A stretch of 64,000 nucleotides of DNA from Sulfuriferula sp. GTDB taxonomy: Bacteria > Pseudomonadota > Gammaproteobacteria > Burkholderiales > Sulfuriferulaceae. Below the pieces are notes generated by a model. That model had not been told where the DNA came from, made no database searches, and worked only from the letters and a program-made list of their open reading frames with translations. Positions 18,373-27,452 of the stretch are shown here, one piece after another. The translations under genes and the position numbers were made by a program. The stretch spans positions 1 to 64,000 of the forward strand of contig JARLJL010000013.1 in assembly GCA_031291235.1 (NCBI GenBank). The letters run 5' to 3'. Each line of letters opens with the position of its first letter. The first letter of the stretch is position 1.

Positions 18373-20601
18373 CTACAAACTGCCCGCTCGTAACAAAATC
18401 GAGTAATCGTCGGCAGATACAGGCCTGCTGTATAAATATCCCTGCAGCACATCGCAGCCGTATTTCAGTAAAAAATCGCGTTGCTGCACGGTTTCCACGC
18501 CTTCGGCAATCACCGACAAATTCATCGCGTGCGCCAAACGGATAGTTGCCATGACGATAGCTGCATCGTCGCTGTCGGGCGCCAGATCCTGAATAAACGA
18601 GCGATCAATTTTCACCGCATCAATCGGGAAGCGCTTCAGATAACTCAAACTGGAATAGCCTGTCCCGAAATCGTCTATGGAGATATGCACGCCGCGCTGC
18701 TTCAGCGCAGTCAATGTTTCTATGGTCTGCTTGGCGTTGCTCATCGCCACGCTTTCGGTAATTTCCAGCTCCAGGCAATTGGCCTCCAGCCGGCTGTCGG
18801 CCAGCACCTGATTGACTACCGCCAGCAGATCCGGTTGCAAAAACTGGCGCATGGACAAGTTCACGGCCACACGCTGCATAGGCAAACCCAATTGCTGCCA
18901 GCGCTGCATTTGCTGGCAAGCTTCGCGCAACACCCATGCGCCAACCGGAATCATCAGGCCGATCGACTCGATTACTTCTATGAATTTATCCGGTTTGATC
19001 AGTCCGTGTACCGGATGCCGCCAGCGCAACAAGGCTTCGCAACCGACGATACGCCCGGAGCCGGCAGCCACTTTCGCCTGAAAATACAACTCGAACTCAT
19101 GGTTCTCCAGCGCCCGTCGCAGTGAATTTTCCAGTCGCAATTGCAACTTGCTGTTGCTATCCATATTGACATTGAAATACATAAATCCGGAACTCTGACG
19201 CTTGGCCCGATACATCGCGGTATCGGCCTGCCGCATCAATTCCAGTGTCGCGTCTGTCGGATCGATTTCAGGCGTTCTCGGCACGGCACCATTCAATGCG
19301 GCTATCCCGATACTGCCGGAGACAACATACTCGTGGCCCTGCAGCAACACTGGCAAACGCATCGCATCCAGTATCTTTTGCGCGACGGCAGCTGCCGACT
19401 CCGCAGCATATTCACCTTGCAGCAATACGGTAAATTCATCCCCGCCCAAGCGCGCAACGAAATCGTCCTGGCGCACGCTATTGCGAATACGCTGCGCCAG
19501 CTCCTGCAGCAGCAGGTCACCCATGGCATGCCCCAGGGTATCGTTGATATTCTTGAATCTGTCCAGATCCATGAACAGCAAAGCCACTTCTGTCCCGCGC
19601 CTCTCCGCCTGCGCCACGGCATACTCCAGCTCAACCAATAATGCGGCACGATTGGCTAGGCCGGTCAGACTGTCATGACGGGCCAGTTTTTCGAACTTTC
19701 TCTCAGAATCCTTATGCTCAGCGAGCGCAGCTGCAATCAGGAAACCCGGGACACTCATGGCCAGTAACAGCTGCAAATTGGCCACATCGATATAAGGTAT
19801 TTTTACACCCGACAGTCTGGCGTCACCCAGCACCAGCGCCACTGCCAGAAATGCGGCCACGAGCACCGTCAGCGCGGTACCGATCAGACCGAGCCGTAGT
19901 GCAGCCCACACCACAAACGGGATAATCAGGATAAATTGCGGATCAAAATTCGCGATACCGAACCAGTGCAAATGCAGTCCGCTCACCAGCAATATCATCG
20001 ACAGCAGCACAGCCAGCAGTTCAACAAACTGCGCCCGATCCGGGGTAAACATACGGTTGGCGTAACTCACCATCAATGCCGGTGCAACCACCAGATTGCC
20101 GATCATATCGCCCAGAAACCACACCATCATCACATTCAACCATTTGTCCGACGGCAAATCGTCCAGCAACAGCAGCGCCAGCGTGCCTATCGTCGCACTG
20201 ATTAGCGCTGCAAGCGGTGCTGCCCACAAAGTGAGCTTGATAATATCTGTTACCCGATCCAACTGCGGTCGAAATTGACCGATACGAATCAATAGCCACC
20301 AGGCTGCCAAAGCCGCCAGACTGTCCCCGACCCCGAATGACAATGCCACGTATGCCGGCACCGTACCGAAACTGGCAAAAAACCCGCCCAGCAAAATACC
20401 CGGCCAATATTGCCCGCCGAACAGCACCAGTACCGCAATGGCCATACCGCTCGCCGGCCAGAATGCAGTGACGCTGCCATGAATAAAGGGGGCTATCCAC
20501 AAGCCAAACTCGGCCAACAGATAATAAGCAACTGCAAACACAACGACACCCAGCCAATATCTGGCCGAATATGTCCGCGCTGATTCAGGATAAGCCATCA
20601 T
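18373..20601 (-). CDS. MASE1-GGDEF-EAL c-di-GMP signalling protein
   Basis: The 742-residue inner-membrane protein has an N-terminal MASE1-type sensor with many hydrophobic helices (about residues 15-300). A GGDEF domain follows, with intact GGDEF at 386-390 and an RxxD inhibitory site (RQDD) five residues before it. The C-terminal EAL domain has EALLRW at about 522 and DDFGTGYSS. All signature residues look intact, so both diguanylate cyclase and phosphodiesterase activities are possible; the net activity is not predictable. It is the last gene of a leftward cluster with a small coiled-coil protein, a FIST sensor and an ERCC4 nuclease. Confidence 0.92.
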   Translation of the reverse strand: MMAYPESARTYSARYWLGVVVFAVAYYLLAEFGLWIAPFIHGSVTAFWPASGMAIAVLVLFGGQYWPGILLGGFFASFGTVPAYVALSFGVGDSLAALAAWWLLIRIGQFRPQLDRVTDIIKLTLWAAPLAALISATIGTLALLLLDDLPSDKWLNVMMVWFLGDMIGNLVVAPALMVSYANRMFTPDRAQFVELLAVLLSMILLVSGLHLHWFGIANFDPQFILIIPFVVWAALRLGLIGTALTVLVAAFLAVALVLGDARLSGVKIPYIDVANLQLLLAMSVPGFLIAAALAEHKDSERKFEKLARHDSLTGLANRAALLVELEYAVAQAERRGTEVALLFMDLDRFKNINDTLGHAMGDLLLQELAQRIRNSVRQDDFVARLGGDEFTVLLQGEYAAESAAAVAQKILDAMRLPVLLQGHEYVVSGSIGIAALNGAVPRTPEIDPTDATLELMRQADTAMYRAKRQSSGFMYFNVNMDSNSKLQLRLENSLRRALENHEFELYFQAKVAAGSGRIVGCEALLRWRHPVHGLIKPDKFIEVIESIGLMIPVGAWVLREACQQMQRWQQLGLPMQRVAVNLSMRQFLQPDLLAVVNQVLADSRLEANCLELEITESVAMSNAKQTIETLTALKQRGVHISIDDFGTGYSSLSYLKRFPIDAVKIDRSFIQDLAPDSDDAAIVMATIRLAHAMNLSVIAEGVETVQQRDFLLKYGCDVLQGYLYSRPVSADDYSILLRAGSL

Positions 20602-20677
20602 CGTAACGATACAAGAAGATCATCAAGTACACTATGCCGCAACCGCTCCCATCCAAACGGCCTCGCGACGCGGTACT

Positions 20678-20923
20678 TCAAGACACCTGTATCTGCGCTT
20701 TCACTGCATTGAGTGCGTCCTGCAGCGTATCTTCTGTCAGCTCATTCAACGATTCAGCCAGCATTTCAGCGGCCTCGAGCGTGACTGACGGCAGTTTTGC
20801 GCTATCCAGTTCGGCAACGAATACAGCCGCAGCGCCGCTGACTCTTAATAATCCGTCGCGTTCCCGCATCAACATCTCGAGCTCGTTGCGCAGCATGGAA
20901 ATTTCCTGTTGAGTTTGTGGCAT
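20678..20923 (-). CDS. Small hypothetical coiled-coil protein
   Basis: Eighty-one residues with no recognised family. The N-terminal half (MPQTQQEISMLRNELEMLMRERDGLL) has a heptad-like Leu/Met pattern and is a likely coiled coil, followed by an Ala/Leu-rich acidic helix region. No signal peptide or membrane segment is seen. It lies 23 bases downstream of the FIST gene and upstream of the MASE1-GGDEF-EAL gene, so co-transcription and a signalling partnership are plausible (inference). Confidence 0.6.
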   Translation of the reverse strand: MPQTQQEISMLRNELEMLMRERDGLLRVSGAAAVFVAELDSAKLPSVTLEAAEMLAESLNELTEDTLQDALNAVKAQIQVS

Positions 20924-20946
20924 AGAGCGTTATCCTAAATAAAAAA

Positions 20947-22068
20947 CTAAATAAACAAAGTCAGTACGCCGGTGTAACCATACAGACGATCATGTGAAAT
21001 TTCACCGTTGGCAAAAAAACCAACCAGCGGCACATCACCCAAGATCTGCTGTATCAACTCCAGTTCGGCAGATTTCGCGCCAAACAGGCTTTCGCCGCGT
21101 CCCAGACAGGAATAATATACCGCACCGCGCGGCGCTGCGGGCAAACTCGCTTGCAAATCCTGCAACATATTCAGCATATCGGTCTGCGCAGCCCCCGCAT
21201 CGCGCCGGCAAAACAGCACTTCAGCAGAGGGTGGCACGATCTCGCTGATCGCAACCAGCCGCTCAGTCGTGTCGGCACCGATCAAATTGCGCACCAGATA
21301 ATCCCGGTTATCGCATCCCGGGATACTCAGCGCCACAAAAATATAACCCGCCGCCCGGCTCAAATCGCGCGCAAGAATTTCGCCGATATCTTCGTACAGC
21401 ACATCCAGCGCCGGGCGACCATCCAGACTGATCAGAATATTTTCATGACTGGCCGTCACCGCATGTCGCGGCCCTATTGGCGTGACGCCTTGCGTCAAAC
21501 GCGTTGCAACGGTGATCGCATCGGTGAACATCACCCCGGATAAACCGCCATACACCACCTCGTCGGCAACCTGCAGCGATTGAAACCGCGAGCTGCTGAT
21601 GCCTCCGGTCACAAATCCGGTCGCCATGCCGGCAGCAACCTGCTGTATCAAATCGGCAATTTCCGGATTACGCGCATCACCATGCACCAGCGCATAATGC
21701 GCGGGCTTGCCGTGCACGCTAAAACCGTCCATGACTGACGCCACCTGATCGGTTGTCGTGACCGGTGCAAACACACGAAATGAACCGACTGGAAATTCGC
21801 CCAGCATGACCACGATAGCCGATTCATCGAGGTACTCGTGGCCGGGCGCGCACACGCCGATACCGACCGAGCCTACCCATTCGGCAATGCCGGTTTGCTC
21901 GCGCAATTGCGCCAGCATCTCGGTCAGGCGATTGGCGTATAAATCAGTAACGTATACGAATCCCAGATTCGCGGAAGGCCGTACCGGCAATAACTGCTGT
22001 ACGCAATCCTGTACCGCCTCGCTCCATTGCCCGAGGGTCGAATGCGCAAAAGCGAATGGCATGCTCAT
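20947..22068 (-). CDS. FIST domain sensory protein
   Basis: A cytoplasmic protein of about 373 residues with FIST_N and FIST_C features: ANLGFVYVTDLYANRL near the N-terminus, the central GFVTGGISSS and GGLSGVMF motifs, and the C-terminal CLGRGESLFGAKSAELELI and PLVGFFANGEI. FIST domains are proposed to bind small ligands, perhaps amino acids, and are often linked to signal transduction proteins. The ATG at 22068 overlaps the upstream stop codon as TGATG; the ATG at 22062 has better spacing from GAGG. The neighbouring c-di-GMP enzyme may be its output (inference). Confidence 0.85.
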   Translation of the reverse strand: MSMPFAFAHSTLGQWSEAVQDCVQQLLPVRPSANLGFVYVTDLYANRLTEMLAQLREQTGIAEWVGSVGIGVCAPGHEYLDESAIVVMLGEFPVGSFRVFAPVTTTDQVASVMDGFSVHGKPAHYALVHGDARNPEIADLIQQVAAGMATGFVTGGISSSRFQSLQVADEVVYGGLSGVMFTDAITVATRLTQGVTPIGPRHAVTASHENILISLDGRPALDVLYEDIGEILARDLSRAAGYIFVALSIPGCDNRDYLVRNLIGADTTERLVAISEIVPPSAEVLFCRRDAGAAQTDMLNMLQDLQASLPAAPRGAVYYSCLGRGESLFGAKSAELELIQQILGDVPLVGFFANGEISHDRLYGYTGVLTLFI

Positions 22069-22742
22069 CAGCCTCGCGCTCCCGGCCATTTGGCGTCCAG
22101 CACCTTGCGCATACGTGCGGCAGCTTGCGGCGTAATACCCGGCACCTGTGCCAGCGCATCGACTTCTGCAGCAAATACGGCTGCAGCACTGCCGAAATGA
22201 TCCAGCAACAGTTTGGCCATCGCCTCATTGATGCCAGGCAAACCCTCAACCAGATAACGCTGACCATTAACCGGATCGAATGGTTTTCCGCTGCGCATCA
22301 CAATAGGATGGCCCAGACCGTGCTGCGCCTGAGATGCCATGGTAAACAGAATTTCTGCAGTAAAGCCCTCGCCGGGACTGGGAACCAGCGGCACCCCCTG
22401 CATCACCGTCAGCCAGGAAATGGCTTCGCGGATAACGATAGGATCGGTGTGGAAACGCCCGCCGTAAATATCGCCCTCAACGATATAAATAGGCTGGTCG
22501 TAGCTGGATTTGAGCTTGCCCACTTCGCTGAACAGACGTTTGTCCATGATCGCCAGCGTAAAATCGGTTGCCGATTTGCGTTCGACCACTACCCCTCCGC
22601 CCAGATCGTAATCGCCGCAATCCAGTTCGGCACTCTGCGTCGACAGCCCCTTGAAGCTGCCGGGGTAAGTTTGCCAATGCTGCAACACGGCGGTTTTTGC
22701 TTCTCGCGGGTGATAGGTGATAATCGTTGTTGTATCGGTCAT
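22068..22742 (-). CDS. ERCC4-type nuclease with helix-hairpin-helix region
   Basis: About 224 residues. The N-terminal domain has the XPF/MUS81 (ERCC4) nuclease pattern: acidic residues before VVVERKSATDF, i.e. GD...VERKxxxD, then a conserved YIVEGDIYGG strand. The C-terminal region (from about residue 160) has two helix-hairpin-helix-like elements (EGLPGINEAMAKLLLDHFG and AQVPGITPQAAARMRKVL). By family this is a structure-specific DNA endonuclease acting on branched DNA. Start is uncertain between 22742 and 22748. It is the first gene of the leftward FIST/c-di-GMP cluster, an unexpected setting for a nuclease. Confidence 0.85.
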   Translation of the reverse strand: MTDTTTIITYHPREAKTAVLQHWQTYPGSFKGLSTQSAELDCGDYDLGGGVVVERKSATDFTLAIMDKRLFSEVGKLKSSYDQPIYIVEGDIYGGRFHTDPIVIREAISWLTVMQGVPLVPSPGEGFTAEILFTMASQAQHGLGHPIVMRSGKPFDPVNGQRYLVEGLPGINEAMAKLLLDHFGSAAAVFAAEVDALAQVPGITPQAAARMRKVLDAKWPGARG

Positions 22743-22796
22743 AATCATGCACTCAAGGTAAAGACTAAGAACCACTATTCTACGGAGTTCGACATC

Positions 22797-23228
22797 ATGC
22801 GCCTATGGCTATTTATCTGCTTTATCTGCATCTACCATTTCAGCTATGCTGCAACCGCTAACAGCACCCTGCCGGACTTCGATCCCAGCGGGGCGGTAGT
22901 CGAATGGACAGGCAAAATCATCCGTCAATATCGCTCTGGAGATGATACCTGTTTTGAACTGCAGCGGCACGCAGCCAACCCCGACAAATTCAAAACCTGC
23001 GTCTACGGCTACTACGATCCGGCGCAATTTGGCGCGGGAAACTGGCTGAAAGTCATGGGTACGCTGCAGCCCGAACACGCCGATGCCCTGCCGCTGGTAC
23101 TGGGCGCGCAAGTCAGCCTGACCTCGGCGCCACTGCCGCGACGGTATTACCGCGACCCTTGGTATAATCCGCACTACGATCCGTTTTACGACCCGTTTTT
23201 CTCACCGTACCCATTACATTACTGGTAG
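22797..23228 (+). CDS. Slp-like exported protein
   Basis: 143 residues with a signal peptide (MRLWLFICFICIYHFSYAA) and a small beta-rich domain. AVVEWTGKIIRQ, CVYGYYDPAQFGAGNWLKVMGTL and GAQVSL recall the Slp outer-membrane lipoprotein family, although the clear lipobox Cys is missing. The C-terminus is rich in Tyr, Pro and Asp (YNPHYDPFYDPFFSPYP). The ATG at 22797 follows GGAG; the in-frame ORF extending far upstream is antisense to the ERCC4 gene and not coding. Confidence 0.55.
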   Translation: MRLWLFICFICIYHFSYAATANSTLPDFDPSGAVVEWTGKIIRQYRSGDDTCFELQRHAANPDKFKTCVYGYYDPAQFGAGNWLKVMGTLQPEHADALPLVLGAQVSLTSAPLPRRYYRDPWYNPHYDPFYDPFFSPYPLHYW

Positions 23229-23234
23229 CCCGAC

Positions 23235-23501
23235 ATGTTTAATCAAGACTGGATAGGCCTTGCCGCGGGCAGCCTGACCACCATCTCTTTCGTACCGCAG
23301 GTCGTTCAAATCTGGCGTACCAAACACGCTGACGACATCTCCACCAGCATGTTCGTCATTTTCATGATAGGCGTGGCGCTGTGGTTACTTTACGGCATTT
23401 ATCTGCACGCACTGCCTGTCATTATTGCCAATTCGGTGACTTTATTGCTCGCAGCCACCGTGCTGATCCTCAAATTCCATTTTCATAAAGCCCGGCAGTG
23501 A
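23235..23501 (+). CDS. SemiSWEET sugar transporter
   Basis: An 88-residue protein with three membrane helices and the PQ-loop motif PQVVQIWRTK followed by ISTSMFVIF, the signature of bacterial SemiSWEETs, which work as dimers to transport sugars. The substrate is unknown. It starts six bases after the Slp-like gene and its stop overlaps the GTG of the next gene. Confidence 0.9.
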   Translation: MFNQDWIGLAAGSLTTISFVPQVVQIWRTKHADDISTSMFVIFMIGVALWLLYGIYLHALPVIIANSVTLLLAATVLILKFHFHKARQ

Positions 23502-24262
23502 ACTGGCAATCCGACTGGCTGCAACGCTCCCCCTTGTTCGCGCCATTATCGATACTGCCGTCCGGGCTTACCGGCAGCGACGACTGGATATCCGCCGACC
23601 GGCTCAGCCAATACGCCGCAACCCATCGCATTGCCAACGCATTTGGCCAGCTCATACGATTTACCGCTGCTGTCAGCGAGCTAGCCTACGAAGCACAAAT
23701 TGCAGCCAGCGGATGCGTCCCCACACGCCCTGAAAACTGGCATGACTATTTCAACGCGCTGGCCTGGCTGATCTGGCCGCACAGCAAAGCCGCCCTCAAC
23801 CAGTTGCACGTCAATGCCGGCATTACCGCACAGCGTAACCGGAGCCGCGACGCGCTCACCCTGCTGGATGAAAGCGGCGTGATTGTCGCCTGCAGCGATC
23901 CCGAGTTATGGCAACTGTTGCAAACACATCAATGGCAGGAATTATTTGTCGAACAACGCGAACGCGTAAAACGGGGAATGGCCTTTCATCTGCTGGGCCA
24001 TTCCCTGTATGAAAAGGCGCTGCAGCCTTATCCGGCGATGACGGGAAAATGCCAGGTAATCATGGTGCAGACGGATTTCTTCGCACTGAACCTCGCCCAG
24101 CGCCAGCAACGGCTCGATCAATTGCTGGCACGGCAGCTGCTGCAGCATCCGCCGCTTACTCCCGGCGAATTCGCAGCATTACCGGTATTGGGCATCCCCG
24201 GTGTGACAGCAGAAAACAGTGATCCTTCGTACTATCAAAATACAAAGGTGTTCAGGCCGTAA
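23498..24262 (+). CDS. DUF3025 domain protein
   Basis: 254 residues with the DUF3025 hallmark YFNALAWLIWPHSKAALNQLH near residue 90. No signal peptide or membrane segment is visible. Function is unknown. The start codon is GTG at 23498, overlapping the SemiSWEET stop by four bases, so translation is probably coupled. It converges with lysS with only three bases between the stops. Confidence 0.8.
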   Translation: MNWQSDWLQRSPLFAPLSILPSGLTGSDDWISADRLSQYAATHRIANAFGQLIRFTAAVSELAYEAQIAASGCVPTRPENWHDYFNALAWLIWPHSKAALNQLHVNAGITAQRNRSRDALTLLDESGVIVACSDPELWQLLQTHQWQELFVEQRERVKRGMAFHLLGHSLYEKALQPYPAMTGKCQVIMVQTDFFALNLAQRQQRLDQLLARQLLQHPPLTPGEFAALPVLGIPGVTAENSDPSYYQNTKVFRP

Positions 24263-24265
24263 CCC

Positions 24266-25768
24266 TTACTCCGCGCGCATCTGCGGGAACAGTATCACGT
24301 CACGTATGCTGGCGCTGTCGGTCAGCAGCATCACCAGCCTATCGATGCCGATACCGCAACCGCCGGTCGGCGGCAGGCCGTATTCCAGTGCACGAATGTA
24401 GTCTGCATCATAGTGCATCGCTTCCTCGTCGCCGGCTTCCTTCTGCCGCACCTGCTCCATGAAACGCTCGGCCTGATCTTCCGGATCGTTCAACTCGGAG
24501 AAACCGTTAGCCAGTTCGCGTCCGACCATGAACAGCTCGAAACGCTCGGTAATTTCAGGATGGCTATCGGAACGCCGGGCCAGCGGCGAGACTTCGGCCG
24601 GGTAATCGATAATGAAAGTCGGCTGTATCAATTTCGTTTCCGTGGTTTCCTCGAAGAAACTCAATTGCAGACCGCCCAGACCGTCGGTCGCGCGATATTT
24701 GCCCTTGTTGCTTTCGAACCAGCTGATCAGCCAGTCGCGATCGCTGAGCTGGGCTTCACTGTATTCGGGATTGTATTTGCGCACCGCCTGCACGATGGTG
24801 AGCCGGTCGAACGGCTTGCCCAAATCGATGATCTCGCCGTTGTAACTGACTTGCTCGCCGCCGGTCGCCACCCGCGCGGTTTCGCGCAGCAGCGATTCGG
24901 TAAAATCCATCAGATAACGATAATCACGATACGCCTCGTAAAACTCCATCATGGTAAATTCCGGATTATGCCGAGTCGACAGGCCTTCGTTACGGAAATT
25001 ACGGTTGATTTCAAACACTTTTTCGAAACCGCCCACCACCAGCCGTTTCAAATACAGCTCCGGCGCGATGCGCAGGAACATATCCATATCCAGCGCATTA
25101 TGATGGGTGACGAAGGGCTTAGCCGCCGCGCCGCCGGGGATTGGATGCATCATCGGCGTTTCCACTTCCAGAAAATCGTGTCCCATCATGAACTGGCGTA
25201 TCGTCTGGATGATTTTGGAACGCGTCATGAACACCTTGCGTGCATCGTCGTTAGTCATCAGATCGACGTAACGCTGACGGTATTTCTGTTCCTGATCAGT
25301 GAGACCGTGGAATTTCTCAGGCAACGGCCGCAACGATTTCGACAGCAAACGCACGCTGTGTACCTGCACGGTCAGTTCGTTGGTTTTGGTTCTGAACAGC
25401 ACGCCGCTGGCGGCAACGATATCGCCCAGATCCCAATGCTTGAATGCCTGATGGTTTTCCTCGCCGACATGATCGTTGCTCACATAAATCTGCAGCCGCC
25501 CGCTCATATCCTGCAAGGTGGCGAAACTGGCCTTACCCATCACCCGCTTCAGCATCATACGCCCGGCAAACTGCACATTTACCTGCTCGGCTTCCAGCAT
25601 TTCCTTGCTCGCCTCGGCATATTGCGCATGCAGGTCGCCGGCAAAATGCTTGCGCTCGAAATCGTTGGGGAAAGCCACCCCGGTTTCGCGCAAGGCTGCC
25701 AGTTTGGCGCGCCGCTCGGCAATAATCTTGTTTTCGTCCTGCGGCTCGGCTGCAATAATCTCGGTCAT
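24266..25768 (-). CDS. lysS: Lysyl-tRNA synthetase, class II
   Basis: The 500-residue enzyme has the N-terminal OB-fold tRNA-binding domain (about 60-160), class II motif 2 ([23 protein letters not shown]) and motif 3 ([13 protein letters not shown]). It charges tRNA Lys. It starts two bases after prfB, the conserved prfB-lysS operon found across Proteobacteria. Confidence 0.97.
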   Translation of the reverse strand: MTEIIAAEPQDENKIIAERRAKLAALRETGVAFPNDFERKHFAGDLHAQYAEASKEMLEAEQVNVQFAGRMMLKRVMGKASFATLQDMSGRLQIYVSNDHVGEENHQAFKHWDLGDIVAASGVLFRTKTNELTVQVHSVRLLSKSLRPLPEKFHGLTDQEQKYRQRYVDLMTNDDARKVFMTRSKIIQTIRQFMMGHDFLEVETPMMHPIPGGAAAKPFVTHHNALDMDMFLRIAPELYLKRLVVGGFEKVFEINRNFRNEGLSTRHNPEFTMMEFYEAYRDYRYLMDFTESLLRETARVATGGEQVSYNGEIIDLGKPFDRLTIVQAVRKYNPEYSEAQLSDRDWLISWFESNKGKYRATDGLGGLQLSFFEETTETKLIQPTFIIDYPAEVSPLARRSDSHPEITERFELFMVGRELANGFSELNDPEDQAERFMEQVRQKEAGDEEAMHYDADYIRALEYGLPPTGGCGIGIDRLVMLLTDSASIRDVILFPQMRAE

Positions 25769-25770
25769 GC

Positions 25771-26875
25771 TTAAACCCCTTGTTTCAGACTGGCTTGGAT
25801 AAATTCATCCAGATCGCCGTCGAGGACTTTCTGGGTGTTGGATATTTCGACGTTGGTACGCAAATCCTTGATGCGCGACTGATCGAGCACATAGGAGCGA
25901 ATCTGATGCCCCCAGCCCACATCGGATTTGCCCGCTTCCAGCTTGTCCTGTTCGGCCTGACGCTTGCGCAGCTCGGCTTCGTACATGCGCGACTTCAGCA
26001 TGGACATCGCTTCGGCACGGTTCTTGTGCTGCGAACGGTCGTTCTGGCACTGCACCACGATACCGGTGGGAATATGCGTAATACGCACCGCAGAGTCGGT
26101 TTTATTGATGTGCTGACCGCCGGCACCGCTGGCGCGGTAGGTATCGACACGTAAATCCGCCGGATTGATATCAACCTCGATCGAATCATCCACCTCTGGG
26201 TAGACGAAGACGCTGGCAAACGAAGTATGGCGGCCGCCGGACGAATCGAACGGCGATTTGCGCACCAGCCGGTGCACGCCGGTCTCGGTACGCAGGAAAC
26301 CGTAGGCATATTCGCCGTCGACCTTGATACTGGCGGATTTCACCCCGGCCACGTCACCATCGGAGACTTCCAGCACCTCGGTCTTAAAGCCCTTGCGTTC
26401 GCAATAGCGCAAATACTGACGCAGCAACATCGATGCCCAGTCGCACGCCTCGGTACCGCCTGCACCGGACTGAATATCGATAAAGCAGTTGTTAGGATCC
26501 ATCGGATTGGCGAACATGCGGCGGAATTCCATGCCTTCGACCGTCTTCTCCAGCACGGCGACATCCTCGCCGACCGCTTCCAGCGTCTCGTCGTCGTTTT
26601 CTTCGCGCGCCATGTCGAACAGATCGCGCCCGTCGCGCAAACCCTGATCGAGACTTTGCAGCGTCAGCACCACGTTTTCCAGCGATTTTTTCTCGCGCCC
26701 CAGTTCCTGTGCGCGTTTTTGATCGTTCCAGATCGCCGGATCCTCGGCGAGAACGTTGACTTCTTCTAAACGATTCGACTTGGAATCGAAGTCAAAGATA
26801 CCTCCGTAGCTCAACAGTACGCTGAGCCAGGTCGGTCAACAGAAAATCTATCTGATTAAGGCGTTCGGCTTCCAT
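25771..26875 (-). CDS. prfB: Peptide chain release factor 2 (programmed +1 frameshift)
   Basis: RF2 reads UAA and UGA. The zero-frame start is the ATG at 26875 ([13 protein letters not shown]). It reaches codon 27 (CTT, 26797-26795) and an in-frame UGA at 26794-26792. A +1 shift on CTTTGAC continues as [12 protein letters not shown] to the stop at 25771, giving 367 residues. The main frame has the GGQ loop ([15 protein letters not shown]) and the stop-recognition motif SPFDS. An annotation that begins inside the second frame (ATG-like codon at 26814) would lose the true N-terminus. RF2 abundance feeds back on the shift, as in E. coli. lysS follows. Confidence 0.95.
26791..26807 (-). promoter_or_regulatory. 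RF2 programmed frameshift site
   Basis: On the minus strand the sequence reads GGAGG-TAT-CTT-TGA-C. The Shine-Dalgarno-like GGAGG lies three bases before the slippery CTT codon and UGA stop, the same arrangement as the E. coli prfB site. Slow termination at UGA when RF2 is scarce favours the shift. Confidence 0.95.
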
Positions 26876-26975
26876 AATTTAGGTGCAATGTGCTTAAAAC
26901 CATGAATTATAACATCGTCACGGCCATCACTTCACGCGTAGAATACTGACTTTGCTTCCTGCTACCCTTAAAATC

Positions 26976-27245
26976 ATGAAAAAAACCGATCTCTATAAAA
27001 ATCTGGGGCTCAAGGTCAACAGTCAAATGAAGCAGGCCGGCACACCGGGACGTTTCGCCGCAGAAGCTGCCGCGCTGCCCGACCGCCGCGAACAACGCAA
27101 ACTCGATCAGGCGCAGGGGCTGGTTCCGTTCGCGGTCAAGCTGAATATCGACCTGATCGCACAATTGCACGAATTGGCCAAAACCCGCGAAATTGGTATC
27201 AACGAGTTGACCGCAGAACTGCTGCGGATTGCAATGGCGAAATAA
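26976..27245 (+). CDS. Small hypothetical protein
   Basis: Eighty-nine residues from the ATG at 26976 (MKKTDLYKNLGLKVNSQMK); the ORF is open to 26952. Charged and soluble, no signal peptide. The C-terminal half (VPFAVKLNIDLIAQLHELAKTREIGINELTAELLRIA) has the strand-helix-helix look of a ribbon-helix-helix domain, so DNA binding is possible but unproven. It stands alone, divergent from prfB. The 207 bases that follow (27,246-27,452) hold no gene or clear signal. Confidence 0.55.
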   Translation: MKKTDLYKNLGLKVNSQMKQAGTPGRFAAEAAALPDRREQRKLDQAQGLVPFAVKLNIDLIAQLHELAKTREIGINELTAELLRIAMAK

Positions 27246-27452
27246 CCATTTACCCAAGCAACTGTATACGCCTTGCAAAAATCCGGAGTTCAGTATTTAA
27301 TTTAAGTATATCGGGGATAAAGATAATTAAAATCAACATCAGGGATCCCTTGTTATCCGGAACGGCTTTATCAGCATCCACGCTGTTGTAGTATGGATAA
27401 AGGGCGCAACATCTTCAACGTACCTTAATAAGACATGATATAGAGGGTGCCC

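Noticed and set aside
22056-22796. Upstream in-frame extension of the Slp-like gene
   Set aside because: It runs antisense through the ERCC4 gene; the ATG at 22797 has a ribosome-binding site and begins a signal peptide.
24413-25774. 453-codon open frame on the plus strand
   Set aside because: Fully antisense to lysS, with no recognisable domains.
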